Assembly (NCBI GenBank): GCA_937121175.1
Contig: CAKZKD010000027.1
Location: forward strand, 21,059-85,058
DNA: 64,000 nucleotides
Reading direction: 5' to 3'
Source of the DNA: an uncultured Flavobacteriales bacterium
Lineage (GTDB): Bacteria > Bacteroidota > Bacteroidia > Flavobacteriales_G > Salibacteraceae
Both the position numbers and the translations under genes were made by a program. The notes under the pieces were generated by a model, which worked only from the letters and a program-made list of their open reading frames with translations, was not told where the DNA came from and searched no databases. Every line of letters starts with the position of its first letter. Position 1 is the first letter of the stretch. This document shows positions 36,041 to 45,265 of the stretch, piece after piece.

Positions 36041-37057
36041 ATGAAGGATACTAGCCAAAAGAAAAAGATCTTGATAATTGCGACAGGTTTGCTTGTCTTG
36101 ATAGTGCTTTGGCAGCGCGAAATGGTTGCCTATTTATGGATGCAAGGTAAAGGGCAAATGAAAATTATTTCGAATACGGTTCCGATTTTGAAAGTTTTAG
36201 AAAGCGACACATTAAGCCCTAAGGAACGCTACTTTTTGCATCTCATACCGGAAATAAAAGAATTTGCAAGAACCGAACTTGGTTTAACGCCTAAAGACAA
36301 TTACACTGAATTTTACAACCAAAAAGGTCAACCTATTTTATGGGCTTTAACAGCTTGTTCAGCCTACAATTTAGAGCCTTATCTTTGGAGCTTTCCTATT
36401 TTGGGTAACCTTGAGTACAAAGGGTTTTTCGATAAAAATATTGGAGAAATAGAAAAGCTTGAGCTTGAAAAAATGGGCTATGATGTTGACTTAGGTGAAG
36501 TAAGTGCATGGTCCACATTGGGTATCCTTTCTGATCCACTGCTAAGCTCTATGCTAGAGCTTGATACTGGTCGGTTTGTGCGTTTACTCATTCATGAATT
36601 AACACATACCACAATTTACATTTCGGACGACGCCATTTTCAATGAGAACCTTGCCACATACGTAGGTGATAATGGAGGATTGGAGTTTATGAAGAAAACC
36701 TATGGTACTTCTAGTTCAGAAGTAGAGGAATACCAAGAAATGCTCGAGGACATTAAAACTTTTACAGAATACACTGTTGCCTATAGTAAAAGTTTGGAAC
36801 TGACTTACGCCAGCCTGCCACAAAATGAACAGCTTTGGCCAATGCTGAAAGAACGGTCTATTCAAAGCTATAAAGACAAGCTAAGATTGATTCCATTCAA
36901 CAATAGAAAACGGTATTCTAGTTTTAGAAAACAGGAATTAAACAATACCTTTTTTACTGGTTTTTTAATGTATCATAACCAACAGGACTCAATTCAACGA
37001 TTGGTTTCAGAGAACTTCAATGGTAGTATAAAAGATTGGATTTCAGCGATGAAGTAG
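36041..37057 (+). CDS. Putative membrane-anchored aminopeptidase (zinc, HExxH-type)
   Basis: 338 residues from the ATG at 36041 (MKDTSQKKK). The frame is open 15 codons higher, but that would overlap the divergent operon's promoter box. An N-terminal membrane segment (ILIIATGLLVLIVLW) anchors a large soluble domain. The zinc motif is HELTH in RLLIHELTHTTIY, with a downstream Glu in NENLATYVGDNGG, the pattern of the putative aminopeptidase family (Pfam Aminopep type). The GYDVDLGEVSAWSTLG segment is also typical. It is likely a membrane-bound peptidase facing the periplasm; the substrate is unknown. It ends 2 bases from the convergent SPOR gene. Confidence 0.82.
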   Translation: MKDTSQKKKILIIATGLLVLIVLWQREMVAYLWMQGKGQMKIISNTVPILKVLESDTLSPKERYFLHLIPEIKEFARTELGLTPKDNYTEFYNQKGQPILWALTACSAYNLEPYLWSFPILGNLEYKGFFDKNIGEIEKLELEKMGYDVDLGEVSAWSTLGILSDPLLSSMLELDTGRFVRLLIHELTHTTIYISDDAIFNENLATYVGDNGGLEFMKKTYGTSSSEVEEYQEMLEDIKTFTEYTVAYSKSLELTYASLPQNEQLWPMLKERSIQSYKDKLRLIPFNNRKRYSSFRKQELNNTFFTGFLMYHNQQDSIQRLVSENFNGSIKDWISAMK

Positions 37058-37059
37058 GC

Positions 37060-38430
37060 TTATTTCTTTCGCTTTTTCTTCTTTCCTTTTTGGTCCTGCG
37101 TGTTTTCTTCGCGAGCTTTTTCAATTTCTTGCTCTCGTTTATGAATTAGGTATTGGTTGGCTTCTTCAATACTGATTTTTCTACCTTGATTGTAGGCCAC
37201 TACGAAGGCATCAGGCACACCCATTTCTCGGATATTTGAGCAAAAAGCTTTTGCAATATCGTAATCCCCATATTCTCCTAAAGTAAGTACCGTAAGATCT
37301 TTTTGAATATCCTCGTTTATATTATCGAATTGCAAGTAAATCCGCATAATATCTTCAGGTATGTCTTCTTTAAATGCACCAATTTGCACCTTAAAATCAA
37401 CATCTCCAGAAATTTCTCTTTTAATAGATTGATTATTTACCCGAACTACCTCTTCCTCAAAATTATCAGTTGAATTAATGTCAGCAATAAAAGCATCTTG
37501 ATAACCAACTTCTCGCACGTAAGCAAGTAATTTCTCAGCCTGAGAGCGATATACAAATCGACCAATTACGTATCGGAACACCCCGTTATTATCAATATAA
37601 ACCTCAACATTTTTCAGGTTTTTAAAATCCTTGGCGAAACGAGGTTTTATGAATGCCCCTATTTGAACTCCATAGAGCGAGGTATGAGCCGTATGACTAA
37701 CGTCTCTGGTCATTACCTCTGGTCCACCAACTTCACCCACTCTTCTCAAGCGGTCTTTGTAGGGTGATTTTACAGCGGCAGCAACAACAGTTGTTGTGCT
37801 TGGTGTTGTAGATTCGGAATTACTATCTTCAGTGTTCAATAAGGTGTCACTTGTCGTAATTTCCGAAGTTGGATTTATACTATTTTCGATAGCTAATATG
37901 GTATCCGTTGGTGTGCTTGAAACAATCACCGAATCTTCATCTTCCCACTTATGTTTTCCGCATTCTCGGTACCACTTTTGCCCGTCAATCAAATACCATT
38001 CGTCTTCATAGGAATAAATTTTGTAAAAATCATTTAAGGTTGCAATGGTCTTTTTGCAATCGCCTTTAATGGAATAGGCTATTATTAAATAGTAATAAGC
38101 GTATTCACTAACTCCCCGCTCTGTAACCGAAGAACGATCGTAAAATTTTGTATAATCTTCTTTCGCTTTATCTAATAACGAAATGGCCTTGTTGATTTTT
38201 TTGAAGGATTTTACATAGCAAAGAGCCAGTAAATAAGCGGCGTTAGAATTTTCTTTATCTCTCGAATACATTTCTTCCAAAATTGGTATTGCCTCTGTTT
38301 GTTTTTGATTGGCTATCAGTAGCTTAGAGGCATTAAAAAGTTCAGAGTAGCTTTTGTTTTTTAATTCTTGGCCAAAACTCAATGCTTGGAAAAGCATCAA
38401 GGAAATTGCAATAAATAGGAATCGGAGCAT
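37060..38430 (-). CDS. TPR and SPOR-like domain protein, exported
   Basis: 456 residues. Signal peptide 1-20 (ends SFG, QELKNK). TPR-like helices at about 25-170 (AIPILEEMY, NAAYLLALCY, AISLLDKA), a Ser/Thr-rich linker at about 175-220, and then two SPOR-like domains beginning YGVQIGAFIKPRF (near 255) and FKVQIGAFKEDI (near 345). The C-terminal tail is very Lys-rich (KGKKKKRKK). SPOR domains bind denuded peptidoglycan and TPRs bind proteins, so a periplasmic cell-envelope scaffold is likely; this is inference. A perfect -7 box lies at 38454-38461. Confidence 0.8.
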   Translation of the reverse strand: MLRFLFIAISLMLFQALSFGQELKNKSYSELFNASKLLIANQKQTEAIPILEEMYSRDKENSNAAYLLALCYVKSFKKINKAISLLDKAKEDYTKFYDRSSVTERGVSEYAYYYLIIAYSIKGDCKKTIATLNDFYKIYSYEDEWYLIDGQKWYRECGKHKWEDEDSVIVSSTPTDTILAIENSINPTSEITTSDTLLNTEDSNSESTTPSTTTVVAAAVKSPYKDRLRRVGEVGGPEVMTRDVSHTAHTSLYGVQIGAFIKPRFAKDFKNLKNVEVYIDNNGVFRYVIGRFVYRSQAEKLLAYVREVGYQDAFIADINSTDNFEEEVVRVNNQSIKREISGDVDFKVQIGAFKEDIPEDIMRIYLQFDNINEDIQKDLTVLTLGEYGDYDIAKAFCSNIREMGVPDAFVVAYNQGRKISIEEANQYLIHKREQEIEKAREENTQDQKGKKKKRKK

Positions 38431-38453
38431 TCTAAGGAGTTTTGAAGTATGTA

Positions 38454-38461
38454 CAAACCTA
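38454..38461 (-). promoter_or_regulatory. -7 promoter box of the TPR/SPOR gene
   Basis: The minus strand reads TAGGTTTG, an exact TAnnTTTG, ending 23 bases before the ATG at 38430. Confidence 0.45.
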
Positions 38462-38536
38462 AAATCAAAGGTTAGGCCATTCTCATGCCAGACCTTATTT
38501 TGCTAACATCGGTAATTTGAAAAGCGTTAGAACCAA

Positions 38537-38902
38537 TTATTTGGTAGAAGCAATCATCTTTACTGCAATAACGAGCATTAAGACTCCGAAGGCTCTTTTT
38601 AGCCATACTTCCGAAAGTCCTAATGACATTTTAGACCCAAAGTAACCTCCAATAAAAAATGCTGCGGCAATAATTAATCCGTATTTAATATTGAGTTCGC
38701 CTTGCTGGTAATAGTTATAAGCAGCCAGTCCGCCAATGGGAAGCAACATTAATCCAATGCTCGTTCCTTGTGCATTGTGTTGTGTCATTCCCAATAAAAA
38801 TACCATGGCAGGCACCATTACAACGCCTCCTCCAATTCCGAATAATCCGCTTAGGGCGCCTGCCACAAAACCAATTAATACCAGTACTATTATTGTCTGC
38901 AT
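38537..38902 (-). CDS. Half-size TauE/SafE-family membrane protein
   Basis: 121 residues with about four transmembrane helices. GALSGLFGIGGGVVMVPAMV is the N-terminal TauE/SafE signature. Full-length family members (about 250 residues) contain two such halves and export sulfite, sulfonates or related anions. Only one half is present here, so the functional unit would be a dimer. It begins 3 bases after the stop of the 1087-aa outer-membrane protein and is probably translated from the same mRNA. The substrate is unknown. Confidence 0.85.
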   Translation of the reverse strand: MQTIIVLVLIGFVAGALSGLFGIGGGVVMVPAMVFLLGMTQHNAQGTSIGLMLLPIGGLAAYNYYQQGELNIKYGLIIAAAFFIGGYFGSKMSLGLSEVWLKRAFGVLMLVIAVKMIASTK

Positions 38903-38905
38903 ATC

Positions 38906-41900
38906 TTAAAAATCAAATCCCATTGAAACGTGGAAAATTGGTTTAAGAACTTGCCCATCTTCCACGCCATAAGCATAATCAAGCTTCAAAAAATAGCCCA
39001 ATAATTTTGTTCTTAGTCCGCCACCAAATGCGCCAATAATTGGGTTTCGTTTATTATCTAATCGAACCGTAATTGGCCCTTCAACTACAGTGATAGTATT
39101 GAATTCATTGTCTTCTGAGAAAGGTGTTCTACCATTCCAAGCAGACCCAACATCACCAAAAGCAACAATTTGGAAATTATTTGTAAAATCAGATTTGAGC
39201 GGTTTACGAGCAAAATATTTAAATATTGGAAAACGAATTTCGTTGTTGATCACGCCAAAAGAGTTTCCGTTTCTTGCATTCTGAATAAATCCTCGCATTG
39301 GGCTTGCCAAGGCTTGAAATGTATAATTCTGGTCTTGAGCTATTGGTGTTTGACGGTTGAAACGGTCTCGCGCTGGATTTAGCGTAATCCAATCATCAAC
39401 CGAACCCATGTAATAGACCAATTTTCGTTGCCCCAATGACGTGCTAGCAGCAGCTCTGCTGGCCCAAATTAACGACCTACTAATTTTTTGATAGTGTCTG
39501 TAATCAAATCCAAATACATTAAGGTCGCTATTGATATCGTTAATTAATTGGTAGCGCTCTGCAAACACCTTGAATTTAGTGCCATTGTACAAGTTTAGCC
39601 CCTTTCCTTTTGCGTTATCGAATACCAATTCCACCTTAGCTCCTGGCTGACTAACGGTTTGGTTTGGTTCGACAAGAGTTATATCATCTACAGCAGTCTC
39701 AATGGTGCGATCAACCCTGTAGTTTAGTTCACCTCGAACCGCCAAATATTCGTTAAACGGGTAGCTTACTTTATACTCTCCTTTGTAAATAATTACCTTG
39801 GTGGCAGACACATCGGTTGTGTATTTTAAGCTTTGCCGCTTGATGATATAAGATTTATCGAGTCGTTTACTTCGATCATGCATTGCTAAAAAAAGTTCCA
39901 AGCTATTGTTTCTAAACCCAAGCCTTGCACCACCTTCTACTTTGTAATCTTGGAATAAATCAAACAAAGAAACTTTCATAAGTAATCCTAAGCCTGGGTT
40001 GGTATATGGGCCACCGTTAAACGGCTGGTACAATTGATTGGCAAAATTGAAATCCATCGTTGAAGTAATGTTGGTGTAAGAAAAATTCATGTTGTAATTC
40101 CGTTCTTGCGGCATGTCGAAAGGTTTGTTTTTATTCGTGTCCTTTGCAGCGTTTATCGCCTTTGAAGTAACAAAATTTTGACTTCCATCATCTTCCTCTG
40201 AATCGCGCTGTTCTCCACCAAAAGTGTAATCTTCTATATTCACAAACCGTTCACTTTCATCCTCTTCCGGTTGTTCAATTACCACCGAGCTTACTTCTAA
40301 CTGTATCAACTCTTCTTGTTCTTGATCTTTTGCGGTTGGCGAACCCTCTTTCCTATAATCAGTTGGTTTTAAATCTTCATTTATTGCTTCTTCGCTCCGC
40401 TCAACTTCCGACTCAAATAGTCGGTACTTTTTATTCTTGTACACTAAGTCTAAGGCAAGGTTTTCTGGAGTAATAATCTGTTGTTCCGAAATATTTCGGT
40501 CGTTATTACTCAATGGGTTTGTATTCACTACATATCGGTAATTTATCATGGTATCAACACTTGCGACTACGCTGTCCAATCTTGCCAGGTACCTGTTTTT
40601 CACTCCATTTTGGTCTCCTAAATAAACAAACTGGTTTTCGCCAAATGGGTAAGGTTGAATTTCGTCAGCTAAGGGTGAATTAGACAACCGAATTAGGGGT
40701 TGTGTTTTGCCCTTGAACAAAAACAAATCTTTAGTTGAATTCATATCGTTTCTAAACTTCTTGTGCGTAAATAAAGAATCGGTTGGGCGATTACTTGAAA
40801 ACACAATTTGTCCATTATCATTCACATATTGTGGATACACATCATCATAAATATCGTCGGTTAATTTTTTTACGGTGTTTGCACTCAAGTTGTATTCCCA
40901 CAAATCAGATTGGCCTTTAAGAGTTGCGGATAAAATAAGCTTTGTGCCGTCTGGCGAAAAAGCCATATCTACCACTTCATCTACCTTAAATACGGGCCGT
41001 TCATAGCCCATACCAGATTCTTTTTCGAACAACGTTAATACTGGTTCTGCATTTTTTTCTTCTATTACAGCAAGTACTTCTCCATCTGGCCGCCATGCAA
41101 TTAATGGATAGGAATAATCTGGTAATCGGTCATACCGGATTCCGCCTTTTGCGATGGTATGCTTTCTGTTTTTATCCAAATCGAGGACTTGAACTTTGTA
41201 TTTTCCTTCGTTGTTTTTTACATAAGCCAATTGATTTCCGTTAGGGCTTTTACTAACCTGATAATACTCTCTTTTCTTTTTAGTCTTGGCTTCAAGTTCG
41301 CTCTCTTCAGGAAAACTTTCCGTCTTGTTTTCCATGTCGTACTTAACTTGATAATGCAACCAGGCATCTCGCGTGAGATCGTTGAGAGAAACCCCTAAAA
41401 CGAACAAGAACCCACTTTCTATACTTCTGCTCACACGTGCCATGTACAGGACGTTTGGAATAACCTCTGGCCCATAAACCTCAGCAATGTAATTCCAAAT
41501 TGCGTGACCTGCGTACGTTCTATCTGTTTCGTTTAGGTGATTAAATTTTTTGAATCTTTTAGTCATTACCCCATCCCTAACACGATTGTCAATCTCAACG
41601 CTCCAAGGCTCAGATATGTACGAAACCAAACCATCTGTGTACCATTTTGGAATGGTGAGTAGGGTTGCATTTCTAATCACTTCTTTCCAATTATCTCCAA
41701 AAAACATTCGATTCACCAACATTTGAGAAAGTCCTTGGCGCATTTGCAAATCGAACTTGTTGTAGTCGCCCTCGAAGTACAGGAATACGTTTGAACTTGA
41801 AATTTCGGTAACACCTCCTGTTCCTGTCTCCAAATCGTCAAAGTCTATGTTACTCTGTTTGTACTCAGAAAGCTTGTTATAGAGAATGAAATTGAGATTT

Positions 41901-42169
41901 CCTGAAAATGCATAGCCAATTTTCTTCTCAATTGAGCGCAAATTGGAGCGATAATTTCGAGCTACATACTCCGACAATTTTTCACCACCTCGATACTGAT
42001 AAATGGTGTAGTCTTTAAACTCATAGTATGTCCAGAAAAACTGCTCGTGTTGAACTCGGTTTTTACCAAAATTCATCCGCATTCCATTATTGAATTGCCC
42101 CTTCAGACCTTGTGGCAAGAGTATCAAGCAAATCGCAAAAGCAGATAGAAGAAGCTTAAATGGTTTCAA
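38906..42169 (-). CDS. Pseudo-peptidase / TolB-like propeller / Omp85-like barrel fusion, outer membrane
   Basis: 1087 residues in three parts. Signal peptide 1-24 (ends GLKG). Residues about 30-290 resemble a gluzincin (peptidase MA-like) domain (IPKWYTDGLVSYIS, GHAIWNYIAEVYG), but the helix where HExxH should occur reads MRQGLSQML, so it looks inactive. Residues about 300-560 have TolB/PD40 propeller motifs (SPNGNQLAYV, SPDGTKLILSA). After an acidic linker, about 710-1087 look like an Omp85/BamA-type barrel (MRGFIQNARNG, FGDVGSAWNG) ending in GFDF. Such proteins are often labelled TolB, but no Tol-Pal genes are near. It is followed 3 bases later by the TauE/SafE half-protein. Confidence 0.82.
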   Translation of the reverse strand: MKPFKLLLSAFAICLILLPQGLKGQFNNGMRMNFGKNRVQHEQFFWTYYEFKDYTIYQYRGGEKLSEYVARNYRSNLRSIEKKIGYAFSGNLNFILYNKLSEYKQSNIDFDDLETGTGGVTEISSSNVFLYFEGDYNKFDLQMRQGLSQMLVNRMFFGDNWKEVIRNATLLTIPKWYTDGLVSYISEPWSVEIDNRVRDGVMTKRFKKFNHLNETDRTYAGHAIWNYIAEVYGPEVIPNVLYMARVSRSIESGFLFVLGVSLNDLTRDAWLHYQVKYDMENKTESFPEESELEAKTKKKREYYQVSKSPNGNQLAYVKNNEGKYKVQVLDLDKNRKHTIAKGGIRYDRLPDYSYPLIAWRPDGEVLAVIEEKNAEPVLTLFEKESGMGYERPVFKVDEVVDMAFSPDGTKLILSATLKGQSDLWEYNLSANTVKKLTDDIYDDVYPQYVNDNGQIVFSSNRPTDSLFTHKKFRNDMNSTKDLFLFKGKTQPLIRLSNSPLADEIQPYPFGENQFVYLGDQNGVKNRYLARLDSVVASVDTMINYRYVVNTNPLSNNDRNISEQQIITPENLALDLVYKNKKYRLFESEVERSEEAINEDLKPTDYRKEGSPTAKDQEQEELIQLEVSSVVIEQPEEDESERFVNIEDYTFGGEQRDSEEDDGSQNFVTSKAINAAKDTNKNKPFDMPQERNYNMNFSYTNITSTMDFNFANQLYQPFNGGPYTNPGLGLLMKVSLFDLFQDYKVEGGARLGFRNNSLELFLAMHDRSKRLDKSYIIKRQSLKYTTDVSATKVIIYKGEYKVSYPFNEYLAVRGELNYRVDRTIETAVDDITLVEPNQTVSQPGAKVELVFDNAKGKGLNLYNGTKFKVFAERYQLINDINSDLNVFGFDYRHYQKISRSLIWASRAAASTSLGQRKLVYYMGSVDDWITLNPARDRFNRQTPIAQDQNYTFQALASPMRGFIQNARNGNSFGVINNEIRFPIFKYFARKPLKSDFTNNFQIVAFGDVGSAWNGRTPFSEDNEFNTITVVEGPITVRLDNKRNPIIGAFGGGLRTKLLGYFLKLDYAYGVEDGQVLKPIFHVSMGFDF

Positions 42170-42210
42170 TAGTGCGTAAAATAAAGGGCAGTAAAGGTAG
42201 TCATTAAATG

Positions 42211-42218
42211 TATTTTTG
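42211..42218 (+). promoter_or_regulatory. -7 promoter box of the MBL-fold hydrolase gene
   Basis: TATTTTTG is an exact TAnnTTTG and ends 52 bases before the ATG at 42271, inside the divergent intergenic region. Confidence 0.35.
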
Positions 42219-42270
42219 CTTCTAGTATAGCCACTTATAGCGCATTGATGACTTAAAATTTATAAACGAA

Positions 42271-42915
42271 ATGTCCACGTATTTAAAATCCTTTGTTTTT
42301 AGTCCGTTCCAAGAAAACACGTATGTCGTTTACGATGACACAAAACAGTGCGTAATTGTTGACCCAGGTTGTTACGAACAACGAGAAAAAGAGGAACTTA
42401 AAAACTGGATTGAATCTAAGGATTTAAAACCTGTTATGCTACTGAATACGCACAGCCATCTTGACCATGTTTTTGGCAACGCTTACGTTGCCAGAACTTG
42501 GAATTTAATTCCACAAGTTCATGAGCTTGACCGTCCCGTTTACGAGCGATTTGATGCAATGGCTTCCGCCTATGGAATTCCGGGAACGGAAACACCTCCA
42601 GAACCTGAATACAACCTAGAAGAAGGAAAGTCTATTTCGTTTGGTGCGACCAAATTTGAAGTACACTTTTTACCTGGACATTGCCCAGGTCATGTAGTTT
42701 TTGAGTGCAGTGAAGCCAATTGGATTTTAGGTGGAGATGTACTCTTTAGAAGTTCAATAGGGCGAACTGATTTACCCGGTGGCGATATGGATACTTTAAT
42801 GGATTCTATTAAAAACAAACTCATGAAACTCGATGAAAATCGTGTGGTATATTCAGGTCACGGACCAAAAACTACTTTGAGAGAAGAGAAAGCGACGAAT
42901 CCGTTTTTACAATAA
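42271..42915 (+). CDS. MBL-fold metallo-hydrolase (GloB/YcbL-like)
   Basis: A 214-residue metallo-beta-lactamase-fold hydrolase, cytosolic. The metal-binding signature is NTHSHLDH (H61, H63, D65, H66), followed by LPGHCPGHVVF, GGDVLFRSSIGRTDLPGGD and YSGHGPKTT, supplying the remaining His/Asp ligands. GRTDLPGGD and the short length match the small hydroxyacylglutathione-hydrolase-like (type II glyoxalase, YcbL) group. The thioester substrate is not deducible here. Its stop codon abuts that of the convergent outer-membrane protein gene without a spare base. Confidence 0.9.
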   Translation: MSTYLKSFVFSPFQENTYVVYDDTKQCVIVDPGCYEQREKEELKNWIESKDLKPVMLLNTHSHLDHVFGNAYVARTWNLIPQVHELDRPVYERFDAMASAYGIPGTETPPEPEYNLEEGKSISFGATKFEVHFLPGHCPGHVVFECSEANWILGGDVLFRSSIGRTDLPGGDMDTLMDSIKNKLMKLDENRVVYSGHGPKTTLREEKATNPFLQ

Positions 42916-43752
42916 TTATTTATTCGGCTCTTCCGTATCAAAACCTTCTGGAAGACCAATAGCGTCAACTGGCGGACAACTTTTCATTCGATAAGGTCTG
43001 CATAAGAAGAAGCGAACAGAAAAGGTAATTGGCCAATAATGGCTATTGAAATACGGCATGTCAAATCGTCCAGAATTGAATGAGTTTATATTCAAAATTG
43101 GCACTTCAATCGATGGCACAATAATCAACTTCTTGGAGGCTCTTACCCCCCAACCAAATCTGTAGTACAAGTTTGAATTTAGCCTATTTTGAGTTTTTTC
43201 TTCAAGCCCGGGCAAATTTGTGCTGTAAGATCTATTTGAAATAAGTCCGTAGCCGACTTGACCGCCTATTGTATGTTGCAAGAAAGTTTTATCAGACAAT
43301 CTATTGACTCCGCTAATTTCGACATGGGCATTTAAAAAATGATCTGAGAACGTGTTCTCTCCCGAACCTAAAGGTATTTCGGCAAGTGGTGTTTTCAGTT
43401 GATTTTCGAATCCTTCCTTCCCTCTCACCCAACGGTAATTAATCCCATAATTCCAATACCTAAAAAAATACAAATTCTCGATTAAATGATACCGACCAAA
43501 CTCGGCAAAAGCACCAACCTGACCAATAGGGTTAGAGTTGGTGATAAAACTAGAATCACCAACAACAGTACCTTCCGCTTCTTTTACATGAAGAACATTT
43601 AATGAATAATTTGCACCTAACCCAAAGTACCAACCCGTTTTTTCGAACCGTGGTGTTTGAGGGAATGCATCTTGTTTTTTCCGTTTATATCCTTGCGCTG
43701 AACCATCTATGAGAAACAACGAAAAGGCCAAAAGCAGTACTCCTATTCTCAT
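42916..43752 (-). CDS. Predicted outer-membrane beta-barrel protein, unknown
   Basis: 278 residues, not recognised. Signal peptide about 1-19 (ends DGSA, QGYKRK). The remainder alternates polar and aromatic residues as beta-barrel proteins do (GWYFGLGANYSLNV, YYRFGWGVRASKKL, HYWPITFSVRFFL). The final stretch (CRPYRMKSCPPVDAIG) is unusual, with two cysteines after the last probable strand. The start ATG overlaps the stop of the kynurenine monooxygenase gene (ATGA type, 4 bases), so it is translationally coupled to that operon, although a functional tie to kynurenine metabolism is not evident. Confidence 0.75.
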   Translation of the reverse strand: MRIGVLLLAFSLFLIDGSAQGYKRKKQDAFPQTPRFEKTGWYFGLGANYSLNVLHVKEAEGTVVGDSSFITNSNPIGQVGAFAEFGRYHLIENLYFFRYWNYGINYRWVRGKEGFENQLKTPLAEIPLGSGENTFSDHFLNAHVEISGVNRLSDKTFLQHTIGGQVGYGLISNRSYSTNLPGLEEKTQNRLNSNLYYRFGWGVRASKKLIIVPSIEVPILNINSFNSGRFDMPYFNSHYWPITFSVRFFLCRPYRMKSCPPVDAIGLPEGFDTEEPNK

Positions 43753-45083
43753 AGTTGACTCAAAATTGCTTGCTCAATTTCTTCTGAATCCCAAACTTCT
43801 CTAATGTCTGGACGCACCATTATTGGATTCATGATTTTTTCTTGCCTTTTACCAGTTGCTAGTGCATCTGAATAAGGCGTATGGCTAAACGTTACCATAC
43901 TGTATAAAGGCACCCACTTATCCGGATACTTCGAATAGATTTTTTTCTCAATTTTTTTGCGCAATAAAAACATTTCATCTCCAACCAAATCGCGCATTTC
44001 AATGTAATTCTGCAGAGCTAAATCTGCTATTGCATCACCATTTGGCTGTCTTATCGCAGAAAATTCTTTGAAGAATGCGCCCCAATTTTCACCGTGCTTT
44101 TCGGATAAACGCCACCATTCAGAACAATCTTCAAAACCTGAGTTCATACCTTGACCATAAAATGGAACAATCGCATGCGCAGAATCACCCATAAGCAAAA
44201 TTTTATCTCCGTAGTTCCATGGGTCGCATCGAACGGTTACCAAAGAAGCTGTCGGGTTCTCATGATAATCTTGAATCAAAGTTGGCATCAATGCAATTGT
44301 ATCTGGAAATGTTCCCTTGAAAAAATTCATGATTTTTTCATCCGTGTCTAAGCTAGCAAAAGACGTCTCTCCTTCAAAAGGAAAAAATAACGTAACCGTA
44401 AAACTTCCGTCTAAATTCGGTAACGCAATGAGCATAAACTCGCCTCGTGGCCAGATGTGCAAAGCATTCTTGTCCATTCGGTGCGAGCCATCTTCATTTG
44501 CAGGAATTACTAGTTCTTTGTAACCATGGCGCAAATACGTCTGCGAATAATTGAATCGATCTGTCTTTTGAAGTCTCGTTCTAACCGCCGAAAACGCTCC
44601 GTCCGTTCCGTAAATTCGCGAAGCTTCAGTCATCATCATTTCGCCCGAGTTAGCATCTTGAAAAGCAATTTCACCTTTTCTTACGTCCAAATCCACACAT
44701 CTTTTATCGAAGTGTAGGTTTACGTTCTCGTGTTCGGCTGCTTTTAAAATTAATTTTCTATTCAATTCACCGCGCGAAACTGAATAAATTGCCTCACCTT
44801 CTTTTCCATAGGCTTGGTCTGTAATTTCTCCATCAACAGCATGCATTTTCCGACCGTACATTGGAATTGAAATCTGTTTTATTTCTTCAGAAATACCTGC
44901 AATTTCCAAGGCTTTCCAACCTCTGTTGGATAAAGCTAAATTGATAGAACGGCCACCAATAAAATCAACATCTCTAATGTCTCCTCTTCGATCGTAAACA
45001 TCAACCTGATAACCTTTTTTGGCCAACATTACCGCCTGCAAACTACCAACTAATCCCGCTCCAACTACCAGTGCTTTTTCCAT
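43749..45083 (-). CDS. kmo: Kynurenine 3-monooxygenase
   Basis: FAD-dependent hydroxylase converting L-kynurenine to 3-hydroxykynurenine with NADPH and O2. 444 residues from the ATG at 45083. The open frame extends 35 codons upstream, but MEKALVVGAGLVGS is the expected N-terminus. Motifs: FAD Rossmann GAGLVGS (residues 8-14), GRSINLALSNRGW (near 45), the KMO/PHBH-type GTDGAFSAVR, and GDSAHAIVPFYGQGMNSGFEDC binding flavin. The family occurs in eukaryotes and in some bacteria, including Bacteroidota. It lies downstream of kynureninase and an acetyltransferase on the same strand. Confidence 0.94.
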   Translation of the reverse strand: MEKALVVGAGLVGSLQAVMLAKKGYQVDVYDRRGDIRDVDFIGGRSINLALSNRGWKALEIAGISEEIKQISIPMYGRKMHAVDGEITDQAYGKEGEAIYSVSRGELNRKLILKAAEHENVNLHFDKRCVDLDVRKGEIAFQDANSGEMMMTEASRIYGTDGAFSAVRTRLQKTDRFNYSQTYLRHGYKELVIPANEDGSHRMDKNALHIWPRGEFMLIALPNLDGSFTVTLFFPFEGETSFASLDTDEKIMNFFKGTFPDTIALMPTLIQDYHENPTASLVTVRCDPWNYGDKILLMGDSAHAIVPFYGQGMNSGFEDCSEWWRLSEKHGENWGAFFKEFSAIRQPNGDAIADLALQNYIEMRDLVGDEMFLLRKKIEKKIYSKYPDKWVPLYSMVTFSHTPYSDALATGKRQEKIMNPIMVRPDIREVWDSEEIEQAILSQL

Positions 45084-45265
45084 ACTACTCGTCAAATTTT
45101 TTCTTAAAATAATTGCTTTTCCGTGGGCCTTTATTGGCCATCTTAGAAAAGATGCGAACCATAACAACGCCAAATAATAATATGCCAAATACCTTTAACA
45201 AATCAGCAATTTATGCGTTCAAATTTAGGCTTACCATTTCTTCCCAAAGTTGACATTGCTCAACA

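Noticed and set aside
38906..42169. Annotation as TolB of the Tol-Pal system
   Set aside because: Only the propeller part resembles TolB. The protein has an outer-membrane barrel and no tolQRAB-pal neighbours.
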